Shown here: positions 38,953-55,900 of the stretch, one piece after another
Layout: the number at the start of each line of letters is the position of its first letter
Numbering within the stretch: position 1 is the first letter of the stretch
From: Dipetalonema caudispina
Lineage: Eukaryota; Nematoda; Chromadorea; Rhabditida; Onchocercidae
NCBI GenBank assembly: GCA_013365325.1
Contig: JABVXV010000158.1
Span: forward strand, 26,001 to 90,000
Length of the DNA stretch: 64,000 nucleotides
Reading direction: 5' to 3'
Position numbers and translations under genes: made by a program
Notes under the pieces: generated by a model
Seen by the model: only the letters and a program-made list of their open reading frames with translations
Told to the model about the DNA's origin: nothing
Database searches by the model: none

Positions 38953-41258
38953 AAAAGTGGGAAAAGTGAAAACAAAGTATTATTTTAAAGCGTAATTATA
39001 ATTTCCGGAAATTAAACCAAATTAATGGAGATCAAAAAAAAAAAAAAAAAAAGTGTATAAAAAACTAATCCATTCATTTAGAGCAAATAAACAAAGATGA
39101 AATCTTGACACGATACGAAAATTTTTATGAAGATATTTAAATCTGCCCGGAAATTTCATCACTGAAACAAAGCGCTGTCCTAAAATTTCAGCGTTATTCA
39201 GGTATACATCGCATCATTCCATGGCTCTGCCCTGATTTCTTTGAAAATCATGAACTAAACAGTGAAATTAATCCGCTGAATAGGACAGTACACAATGCTC
39301 GATCTTAATCTCGATCTTAATCTGTTTCAATCATTTCGATCTTAATTACCGGATAAAATAAGACTGCTGATGAAAAATTTTGAATTTACCAAGAAATTTG
39401 AACTTTTTCATGATTATATTTTTCCTGCACTTTCATGATCCACTTCGATAAAATCATATCAACTGATTGATTCCACCATATTTATCGATGTTCTTAGCAA
39501 AGTTATAAAGATAGAAAATAAATAAATATATCATATTTAAAAATTATCCTAAATTAAAAACATCTAGCAATATGCATCATCCAAATTATCAAAATCTCTA
39601 TTATCATAAACGATGTTCGATTTGATTTCATCCATGAAAAGAAATGAATTAATCAATATTCATAATTATTCCACGTCGATTATTCATTATCTAAATTCAT
39701 GCAAGTGAATAAGCAACAGGTAAGAAAGAAATAAGTTCATAAAGATTGTTTGTCTTGAATGTACAACACAAATCTATGAAATGTCTTCTATCTATTGATA
39801 AGATAAAAAGAATGTAACAAGACGGATGATAGTGAAACTACTGTCTTTTGTTGATCACGACAAAAAGAAAAAAAAAAAGAAATATCGTAAAAGTTATTAG
39901 TAATAAAAAAGAAAGACTTCTGTTGACTTTCGAACTAATGATAATCTTTCATCTAAAGAGCGCTATTTTTATATACAATTTCAATTAATAATTTGCATTT
40001 CATATCATATCTTCGAAGATTATTGCCATCCAGAAGGAAGACAGAAAATCCGAAAAATGGTACCAGAAAGAATCTATCTATTATCAGAAAGAATTTGCTT
40101 AAGTTAAAGAAAAAAAAAAAAACTGCCAAATATTATTAGGTATTTACTGAATGCATCTACACAGTTAATTTGATAATATTAATTCCATGATTGTACTAAA
40201 TCGAATTTATCATTTGCAAAATGAGCATAAAATTAATTTATAGCTTTTTTTTTGGCACCTTTTTTCTTCATTTTTCCTGAATAGAAGGAGGATTTATTTC
40301 GAAATTATTAATAAACTGATAATATTGGAATCATTCTGCATTTAGTGAAAGTAATTGATAAGGTGATAAGGAATATCCATACCGACTATTGTTAATGGTT
40401 GATTGATCAACAGAGTAAATATTCTTTTTTTTTTTTTTTTTTATCCTTTTTTAGTATCCACAAATAGCTATAGAAGCCATTACGGTATAAATTTTAGAAG
40501 AAACAGTGATACAAATAAAAGAAGGTAACGGCTAATTAAGTGTAACTATCATTCAGTGTAATTGTTGAGAGTGTAGTAAATTTTGATACTTTCACTAAAG
40601 TTTGAATTATCAAAAAAACCTAAAATCATAAAGGATAAAGTATTACAAACGATTATGAATATAGGATTAATTCTTTAATAAAGCAAAAATATGAAAAGAA
40701 TTTTTTTTTTTCTTTTTAAAGAAGAGAAAGGTAAGATTGTACATCAAAAAAAAAAATATATATATATATATAAAAGAAATAAATGTCAAATCTAAATATT
40801 CAAATGCATACTTTTATTTGAGGACATACCAAAATTACTCAACTTGTTGGATTCAGATGGAGGATATATCACTAGATCGAATGGTATATTCAAAGTTTAT
40901 GTACGTATATGTATCTGCTTGTCTGTTTATCTGTGGATATTTTCTGCAACAGTAATCGCTTGTAAATATATTGAAATCGAAATAATGAAATAATAAATAA
41001 CTGTTAATGATTAAGGAATAAAATGTAAGAAAGGTGATGAAGATAAGAGAATGAGGAGATATATTAATAGACAGATGAAGGATTTTGGAAGATCAGGTCA
41101 AATAGGATTATGAGAGGGATATGAAATGAGGTATCGATAAGGGATACGATTGATGAAAACAAACAGGAGAGGAGGGAAAGGATGACGAGAGGTGTCCAAC
41201 AACAATTTTTTGCATGTACATACGTTCCACGACGGCGACCGAGAACCAGTGTTCCCGG
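36162..41258. other. AT-rich gene-poor spacer between ecsit and the collagen
   Basis: About 5 kb with no convincing exon. It contains many homopolymer tracts, including A runs near 38132-38152, 38367-38383 and 38919-38950 (32 A) and T runs near 37009 and 40424-40442. Short open frames show no coding character. The last 150 bases are GC-richer and probably belong to the collagen promoter. Confidence 0.5.
38919..38950. repeat. Poly-A tract of 32 bases
   Basis: Uninterrupted A run, one of the longest of many in this window. Confidence 0.95.
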
Positions 41259-41262
41259 AGGG

Positions 41263-41270
41263 TATAAAAG
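41263..41270 (+). promoter_or_regulatory. TATA box of the collagen gene
   Basis: TATAAAAG lies in a GC-richer stretch, 29 bases upstream of the first in-frame ATG (41292) and 38 upstream of the second (41301). A TATA box so close to the start implies a very short 5' UTR if the transcript is not trans-spliced. Confidence 0.65.
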
Positions 41271-41291
41271 GACCCTCGGCTCGTCACTACG

Positions 41292-43762
41292 ATGCGAAAA
41301 ATGGAGGAGCAAAGAGAACGCGCATACAAGGCGGTTGCCTATGCAGCTGTTACCTTCTCCCTGATATCCATTTTATCAGTATGTATCACTATGCCTATCG
41401 TCTATAGTTTTGTTGATCATATACAGCAACAGACACGGAAGGATCTGCAATTTTGCAAAGTATGAATTATGCCATCATCACTATTATTAATAATATTTAT
41501 ACTGTCTTTCCTATTATTACTTCACTGAGTTATGGCAATTTTATATGACCCTTGTGGTCATATCATTCGCCGATTTTGTTTATACAGGTCCATCAGTTGT
41601 TCTGGACCCGGAAATTTTGGAAGCTCACGACTCGGATCTTGATCCAAGCATAAAGAGTCAGTGAGGTATTTTCTTAGTATACAAACGGTTCCTTTATTCT
41701 AATTTTCAATAAATTATGCATAGATCATCAAATTTGACACATACGATTGAATTTTTCACATTCTTTTTCCGTTTTTTCAATATCTACTTTTTCTTTTCTT
41801 TTTTTCTTTCCTTCCATTGCATACAAATTTCAATTTTTCAATTACTACCAAATATCCTTTCGCTTTCTTTTCTTTTCCTTTAATGAAAGAAGTAAAAAAG
41901 AATAAATTTCAAACTATCAATTTTCAATTTCCATTATTTCATATTATATTCATACTGAAATGATCAAAATAATTGCTTTCTCTAAAAGAAATATTAAAAT
42001 AATCTAAACCATTCAGTGTAGTTTATCTTTCGTTAATTTTATTATTTGTCGAATACAAATAGAAATATATGTGCATGTATTTCGACACTAACTTAATTTA
42101 TCGGGAAAATTTTTCTTTCTTTTCTCAAAATATTCGTCAAATTTTGCGAAAATCCCGACTTTTTTTTTTGTCGAAAGAAATTCTGGTTTTTATTATTCCT
42201 TTTTTTTGCTGGATGTCTTCTGATTTTTCTGAGCTACTACTTGATAATGTTGCTGATCTTTTCTGGAGATAATTTTTGACATTTTGATAAAATGAAAAAG
42301 ACATTTTTTTTTTTTAATCCTTTTGAATACAGAATCTAAATATTTTTAATTTTTTAGTCCTCAGCAAGAGATATCATGTCAGAAGTAGCCAAGAAACAAC
42401 CGGTTACTTTTGCAGTTGCTGCAACCAACAGAACAAAAAGGCAAATTGGAGCTTGCGATAGTAGGTTTTTTACGCTATTCGTAAATCAAGCTTACAATTG
42501 CTATAATTTTATTGTAAGGCCGTTTTTTCTTTTTTTTTTTTTTTTTTTGTTTTTCTTATTTTTTAGAAATTGCTAATTTCAAGATTTTTTGTACAGTACC
42601 AATTGTTTTATTGGTTTGAATTAAATGATTTAATGCTCAATGCATTTATCCACTAAGATTACAGGTTGCTGCAAACCTGGACATCCCGGACGGCCAGGAC
42701 CACCAGGAGCCAATGGAAAACCAGGCAAACCGGGAGCTCCAGGACGGCCTGGTAAAATACTTTTTCGATATTTAACAGATAATTCATCATATCATCTTTC
42801 ATATTTATTTTGATAGCATTCCTACAGAATTTTCTGCAATTTCCAATACCATTATTGTTAAAATTATTTAAAATTTACTTTCTTCTACTGTTAATTTTCA
42901 GGTCCACCTGGACGACCACCGATAGTTTGCGAAGAGATTGATATTCCCCCATGCAACATTTGTCCACCAGGACCACCAGGACCGCCAGGACCTAATGGTA
43001 TTCCTGGTAATCCGGGAAGAGCCGGACCACCAGGCAGGCCAGGAAATAGCGGTATAATTTTGATTGACTCATTTTTTTTCCCCAGTTTTTCCTTTTTTTT
43101 AAACATCAAGTTTGGTCTTCAAAACGAAATTTTTGCAACTGAAATGGATTTATTTGCATTACAGTATTTTTAAAGCGAAGATGTATTGTGTAATGATATG
43201 AGATGATGTAGAATAGTAATACACTGTGTTTTATCAAATTTAATAGTAAAAAATGACTTGTTTAGGCAATGCTGGACCACCAGGACCAGTGGGACCGCCA
43301 GGACCACCAGGACAGCCTGGAGCTGATGGTGAAAGGGGAGAACCAGGAAGGCCAGCATCAAGTACACCTGTACTTCCTGGTGATCCAGGCCAACCGGGCG
43401 AACCAGGCATGCTTTGACCATTTACAGATTTTCGTATAATTTATAGCTACTGTTAAAAAGAAAAGTTAAAATCAGAAATGCATTTTTTTTTTTTTTTTTT
43501 TTTTTTTGTAATGAAATGATTGAGGATCAATTCAGGACCACCAGGTTTACCTGGACCAGATGGAAATCCAGGACGAGATGGACAACCTGGAAGTCCCGGA
43601 CCAAATGGACCACCAGGCCCACCAGGACCACCTGGAAACGCTGGTGCTAACGGTGAAATTGGTGCACCCGGTCAACCAGGACCACAGGGCGAACGAGGTA
43701 TTTGTCCGAAATACTGTGCGTTGGACGGCGGTATATTCTTCGAAGATGGAACACGAAGATAA
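41292..43762 (+). CDS. Cuticle collagen
   Basis: Structural protein of the nematode exoskeleton, secreted by the hypodermis. Exons: 41292-41459, 42358-42460, 42665-42751, 42902-43051, 43266-43406 and 43536-43762, giving 291 residues with all phases correct. The N-terminus has a collagen homology box ([16 protein letters not shown]) running into a signal-anchor membrane segment (about residues 17-42). A furin-type site RTKR is at residues 81-84. Cys-Asp-Ser-Cys-Cys then starts the Gly-X-Y blocks, interrupted by [13 protein letters not shown]. The C-terminus is the conserved Cys-knot tail [20 protein letters not shown]. The fifth intron (43407-43535) begins with GC rather than GT. ATG 41301 (MEEQRER) is an alternative start. 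The tail resembles the DPY/SQT collagen families, but I do not assign an orthologue. Confidence 0.95.
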
Positions 43763-43844
43763 TCCCTCTTTTTTTTTTTTTTTTGTATTCCGTCAACTCA
43801 ATTGAGATACATTTTTGGGTGCTCATTAATTAAGAAGTGATTTT

Positions 43845-43850
43845 AATAAA
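43845..43850 (+). terminator. Polyadenylation signal of the collagen gene
   Basis: AATAAA lies about 83 bases after the stop codon at 43762, a normal distance for a nematode 3' UTR. Confidence 0.7.
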
Positions 43851-44422
43851 GCAAATGGATCGAAGTAAAATGTGTGTCCATTCAGCCGTAACTCAATCCT
43901 CTTTCATATCATATAAATGACATTTTTCTTTCTTTATTTTTTTTTTTTTTTTGTTTTTTTTCCTTTTTTTTTAAATCATACACTACACTTTATCATTCAA
44001 ATCTTCCTGTGAATTATGCGAAATTGCATCCGGTATTGAATGGACGATGGGATGTCCAAACTACTTGACAATATCGTTCAAGAAAAGATGAACCATTGTA
44101 GCACTCATGAACCGGTTTCTTGTGGTCACTACTACATCCATAATAATTACCCATCAAATAACAACAACAATGCACCTACTGCATTCTCAATTAACTAATC
44201 GAATAGGATAGTAATATATTAACATTTAGTTAAAATGCGAGGAAAAGATGAATTAAGAATATATTGCTACGTAAATATTAAAATGAAAATGGAAGAAGAG
44301 AGTGAAAATTGCATAAAAGTTTCATTAAATGCTATTAATAGCTGTTAATATTTGAATTGATTAACATTGATAAGAAATTTGTAACAAAATTTCTCATTAA
44401 AATATGCAATAAATAAAAGATA

Positions 44423-44423
<1 letters not shown>

Positions 44424-44454
<31 letters not shown>

Positions 44455-44456
44455 CA
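44424..44456. repeat. ATTATC hexanucleotide repeat
   Basis: Five or so tandem CATTAT units, followed by looser CATCAT/ATTACT sequence to about 44515. Confidence 0.85.
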
Positions 44457-44645
44457 TATTTATCATCTTCTGTTATTTCTATCATCATTACTACTATCTT
44501 CATCATTTCATTCAATCAGTCAGTAATCATAATATCAACAATGTAACTTACTCACTCACTACTGCTACTACTATTAGCATAAAATTGCTGCAGTATTAAT
44601 AAATATTTCATTCAATTTCTTCCAATCAAACTCTTTTCCAATATG

Positions 44646-44680
<35 letters not shown>

Positions 44681-44681
44681 T
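44646..44681. repeat. Compound TA/TG microsatellite
   Basis: TA units (44646-44660) followed directly by about ten TG units. Confidence 0.95.
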
Positions 44682-44853
44682 AGGGTGTTTATTTGTGCAA
44701 GAACATATTTCAATAAGTGGCAATAATGATGAAAAGAGAAGAGAGAGGGAAAAAAAAAAGAGTAGAAGGGGAAAAAAAAAAAAAGGGAAAAAAAAAAGGA
44801 AGTGCAACGTTATAAACAAGGAAGGACAGGAACAGAGCCTAGCTTAGAGTTAG

Positions 44854-44881
44854 CTTTCTAGCTAGCTAGCTAGCTAGAAAG
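44854..44881. repeat. Perfect 28-bp palindrome built on CTAG
   Basis: Tandem CTAG units flanked by CTTT and AAAG read the same on both strands over 28 bases. A further GCTAGC occurs at about 44895-44905. Confidence 0.9.
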
Positions 44882-45271
44882 TTAGGAAGCATGCAAGCTA
44901 GCTAACTGGCATGATGTTGTCACTATAAGTTAATATGGTCAGATAATATAAGCATTCTCCTTCGATACTTCCACCTTTTTGCTATATACATTCATTCATT
45001 TCTATCCCGATTAGATCATACCTTCCTTTTTCTTTACTATCTCTCTGTTTAGCTTAGTTAAATCCTAATTTCTTATCATTCTTTTTTCACTTGATTAATG
45101 ATAATTCTTTCATGATTAACTCTTATCAGTAAATGACAAAATGGTAAGTGATGTTTATTTCAGCCATTATTGATGTATTGTTAAATGATTTATATCTCTG
45201 CGATAACAATTTAGCACGAATCATCATAATTAGCGTGTTAGATAGTACTAAAACAATAAAGCAATAAATCG

Positions 45272-51155
<5,884 letters not shown>

Positions 51156-52918
51156 ACAGTATTTCATCAAATATATGTATGATTATTTTTTCCACAAAGG
51201 GCGAAAGAAAAGCAATATTTGAGAATCTGTATAACCTTCATCAACATGTTTTCTGTAAATTTCACTGATATCCTTTTTAAATGTTATGTGCAGTTGTAAA
51301 TAGCCTTTCATCCATCATCATCATCATTATCACTTTATCGTATGTTCAGCAAAGAATGTCATATTCGTTGTGATATTTGTAAGCATAAAGGAAATTGTAC
51401 ACCCATGTCTCTTATATATTTATGGCTTTTGGATGCTTATTCGCTTTATAGACTGATCTAACAAAGTGTTTTATTGGGACCAAATTAAAATGAAATCTTC
51501 ATTGCCTGAAATTAACTGAATTCCATTACAAAATATCTCTTCAATTAATGGCATTTTCTCTTTTCTCGCGAACACGTGCGCCAAGCTGTCTGTCACAGAA
51601 TTCATCGATCCTTTGACAAAGGTACACTGCAGAAAATATGCGAGAATTGTCTTATTACGAATTTAACATCCTATTATTCCTATTAAAGAATTTGCTTCAG
51701 GTAATCTGAAAAGCAAAGCAAACTTCAAAACAAAATCATAAGCTGTATAGAAATACCCACTTCAATCAGAAGCTCACAGTTGCAGCATCAACTCGACCGC
51801 TCATTGCTTAAAAACATCAACTCATAAAATTTGACAATACTGTGATCCAAATGAATTAATTATAAAAAAAATCAATATCCTGAATCCTAAAAGCAACCTC
51901 CGGTGAAATTCGCCAAAATTTCAAGATGTTTCATCATTTACAAAATTCCGAAACTTTGGAAAACATTGTCCAAACAAATAACCCATCATTAATGAAACAA
52001 ATAAATGAGGCTATCTCTGTCAGCGCAACGTTTATGATTAATAAAATGTGGAAATTTTTTTGAAGAAATCTATAAGAAACCGTTTATCGACTCTTTTTTC
52101 CATTATACTACCACATATCTAGGTCACACTTTAAATGATGACAACATACTAAAGTGGAACACACAGATTTAAAAGCAAATGACTCTTATTTTAATAATAG
52201 CTCTAGCAGTCAGATCAGATTACACACAACTCATGACTTGAACTGGTTGAGCAACTGAAAATATAAAAAGACGAAATACAGTGGAACAATACTGTTAGGA
52301 AAACAAAGGATGAATTGGCTTATTAAAAGACAAAGGATCAAAGTGCAGAAAAACTTCATTCACTATGACTAAAGAAAAATATCGTTTAGTTTGTAAAACA
52401 TTCAATTCCTGAGAATGTCAACTCCTTTTATTCCCTCATCCTTTTTTTCCGAAAATCCAGGAAAAACAATATATGTATAATATGTACTTTTTGTATAAAT
52501 ACTTTTTTGTGCTCTGCTGGACAACCGATACATACAACGAAATTTTGGCATTCGAAAGAACACTACTTATAATACAAAATGTACATACCCGTTGTCACGC
52601 GAATGTTCTCTAAATGATGAATAAATTAATGCAACACATATAATTTCATACAAAATGGTAATCTAAAAAAGTTACTTTTAATATAAAATACAATGCCGTA
52701 TTTTTTAACCAGTTCTCTAGAAATAGATATAGCAAAAGAGAGAATATGAAATTATCTGACAAGAAAAAAAGGGATTTTTTGCTTGTTTTGTATCAAAAAA
52801 CGATCCGGCAATTTTTACAGAATTATTACGATATAAAAAAATATAAGAGAGAAAATGAAATCGATGTACACAAGTACAGAGGCCACGAAACAATGCAACA
52901 ATCTCACGTTAAGCAAAT
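51156..52918. other. Spacer between convergent cmk-1 and fem-1 (3' UTRs)
   Basis: It holds the 3' UTRs of both genes. TTTATT at about 52427 (AATAAA on the minus strand) is one possible fem-1 polyadenylation signal. No open frame or repeat of note. Confidence 0.4.
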
Positions 52919-55900
52919 TTAATGCAAATCCAAAAACGCTAACAGGTCCTTTGGCACAACTTTTTTATACTCGGCCTCATAACTGTTTCGCCGCACAACA
53001 TTTGCGGCAAGACCCATAAGTGTAAGGTATCGACCTGAAAATTAGCAAAGCTCTGAAGTTCCTTCCACGCTAAAAAAATTGAACTTCATTTTTATTTGAT
53101 CAAGCCGAAAGATGAAATCAGTGGAAATTTTTCAAATGCAAAAAACTTGCTCTCTCTCTCTAAAAAAAAAAAAAAAAAAAAAAAACACATTATTTTAGCA
53201 CCATTAAAACATAGATCGAAATTGATCGATCGGATTTAGATTAGTTTATCATTTACACGATGACTCACTTCACAGTCTGCTATTTACTGATATGGATGCA
53301 AAACGAAAAAATTTTCTGTTTTTATTTTAGAAATATGGAAATCTATCGAAATAAAATAAGAGTAGCAATATATATAATTATTTATTGAACGATAGTCAAT
53401 AAAGCATTCAAGCTACTTGAAAAGTTCTAAAACTAACCCAATCTGAGCAGTCCAATTGCACGAGGCAGTTTCGCTGAGATCAACTCCAAACATGTTTGGT
53501 CGTCGTTATTGCGAGCCAGAAGTGTTGCACCATTTTGAAGGAGTAGCTTAACAATACTCTGCCTAGGATTACTACTCAGCAAAACCGTATGCAATGGAGT
53601 GTTACCTGAAATACGTATATAAATTAGAATTGAAATTGAGAAGTCCAAATAAACAAGCAGTGGTTTGGGAAAGACGGATAAATGATCAAGTATTAATTAT
53701 TCAGCATCTCAGATTCATAAATGAGTCCTGAATCTGGGATCTTTTCTGATACAATAATAAAACTGTCATTTGATAATCTTTTATCAACATACCCAATGAA
53801 TTCTTCGTGTTTACATCGATTCCACTATCGATGAGCATTGTAATAACACATGCACATGGAAAACGGGCTGTTACCGGCTTGTCGATATCATGACAAGCAG
53901 CGTGAAGAGGATATAAACTCAAGCATTTCGAAACTAATGTTAAACGTGTAATAATATGTGATAAAGAAGCGTCGAAATCCTTTTCATCGGCTTCTGTTTC
54001 TAAATTTGATGTCAGTTTGCTGTCTGAAGGAGACAGACGTCGAATCTGAAATATGCATACATTTTGCACATCTGTAAAATAAAGTCACAAAAGTACTATT
54101 ATATACATTCATGTGTTTCTTGATAGCTATTTTGTATGCAATAATTCAGATGTTTCAAACTGAAAACGTTGCGATATGAAAGCTGGATAAATACCGGCAG
54201 ACAGTTATGAGTGAGTGGAGTATTTTGCAAAAGGTAATAAACAAAAAAAAAAAAAAAATCAAACTTAAATATTATACTACAAGCTGCATTTCTTTTATGT
54301 GCTTTTTTTCAAGAAATGCCTTTTTTGCTGGGTTGCCTTATCGCTGCGAGTAAAAGTCCACCCTAGGCTTTGGATTATGTGTTAAAATTGTATTGAAATT
54401 GGAAATCACGTTTAACACTTCACATTTCACTATTCTTCATCAGTTGTAAAGCGCTGATGTCGATGCTATTCACACCATTTGACGGTAAAAAGAAAAGAAG
54501 AGATGCCAACCAAAAGAATCAATTGCAGAGAAGCGAGCATCAAAAAATCAGTGCACCGGTTTTCGTCGTTCGTGTCTTCGGTAACTTCATCTGTCTTAAT
54601 TCTTGTATCACCACCACTGAATCTAAAATTACGATATCTAAATAAATGGAGGGAAAGAATTTATAAGAAATTAACAAAAATAAAAACATAGCTTCTAGTG
54701 AGATTTTGTGCTTTAGTACATACGCAGTTTAAGATTCCAACTTAGCTTAACATCTTTCTCTTGTCCCTAATCTAATATACCCATTCTAAAGATTATTATA
54801 TCTAAGCAAAATATAAAATAAAACGCTGCACAAAACTATAACCTTTCCAGTTCGTAGACAGCTTTTTCTAGTACATCCATTACGTATTTGCGAGAAAGCG
54901 GAGCAACATGCACGCCATCCGCATTAGCAATTATGATTCCTTCGTTCACCGTTAATATAAATGTGTCAATGAATGCTCCAATTGTAGAAATAGTTGACGG
55001 ATGCAGTGCGAAAAGATGTCTTTGCTGAATTAATTCATTTTTATATTCAGTTCCACTATAAGGTTTACGTTCAGTCCATCTACAAGTCCATCAAATTGAA
55101 CTATTAGAAGGATAAGTCCTTTTGAAGATAAACAAGCAAATGATAGTAAAATGTGTGCCGTAACCATGTATTATTTTTTTCGAAAAAAAGAAAAAAAAAC
55201 CTGCAATCTCAATCTTCCTTTAATGGAGAACACCTACTAATGCACTAAATACCATACTTTTGTAGAGAATCACAAGTTTTGAATACTACCCCAGACGGTT
55301 AAAACCAAAATGAGAAAGTTTTGGTGAAACTACCGACTTGCAGATGGAGTGCATGCATCCACAGCTGGAAACATCGGTTTGTTTCACCCAAGTCACAGTA
55401 TACAGCACCACGGTAACGTATGAAATAATGTGTTTCGTGATGACCTCCACCAATAATCCTTTCTCGCATGATTAATGCCTGAATTATTAATCACATGAAC
55501 CGTGAGAAAAGAAGGCAATCGGCTTTATTCCAAACCAATACTTTACCTGCATTCTGATTGCATCAGGATCGCCAATTACATGACGTATGTCAGCAGCTGT
55601 GTCTATTTCGAACAAATCATCATAAACATGGAGAGCAGTACGCACGCGAAGTGGCTCACCGTAATTAACTGCTTCAAACCAAACACGTACAGCATTACTT
55701 AAATCCATCTTTTTATCCACCAAAGTAGCACCGAATAACTAAAACAGTATTATGACATCATTATTATGTGATGTATGCAATCAAAAAAGTAATACTTTTG
55801 CGGAACCAATATCCAAAAAGCCCTGCATCGCCTAAAAAGTATTTTTTCTAAAAAAGTGAAGTTTGACATAAGCGAGTGATGACTAGCAGTAACTTCAGAA

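Larger units (their letters stand above)
43851..45271. other. Spacer between the collagen and cmk-1
   Basis: AT-rich spacer with several simple repeats (listed separately) and a purine-rich stretch at 44727-44802. It should contain the cmk-1 promoter, but no TATA box or SL acceptor next to the cmk-1 ATG was found. Confidence 0.45.

Noticed and set aside
36162..41258. Searched the 5-kb spacer for transposon remnants or inserted bacterial (Wolbachia) DNA
   Set aside because: Composition is uniformly AT-rich with no transposase, reverse transcriptase or bacterial gene fragment that I could recognise. A database search would be needed to exclude short fragments.
43170..43421. Minus-strand frame rich in Val and Leu across the collagen
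   Set aside because: Shadow of the Gly-X-Y codons of the plus-strand collagen exon.
43560..43805. Second plus-strand frame ([12 protein letters not shown] and onwards) in the last collagen exon
   Set aside because: Out-of-frame reading of Gly-X-Y repeats; the frame ending in [12 protein letters not shown] is the real one.
44424..44456. Evenly spaced short repeats considered as a CRISPR-like array
   Set aside because: A plain hexanucleotide microsatellite without spacers, in a eukaryotic genome.
44574..44847. Frames of poly-Phe/Leu or poly-Lys/Arg around the purine-rich stretch
   Set aside because: They arise from simple sequence on both strands; no splice signals or conserved motif.
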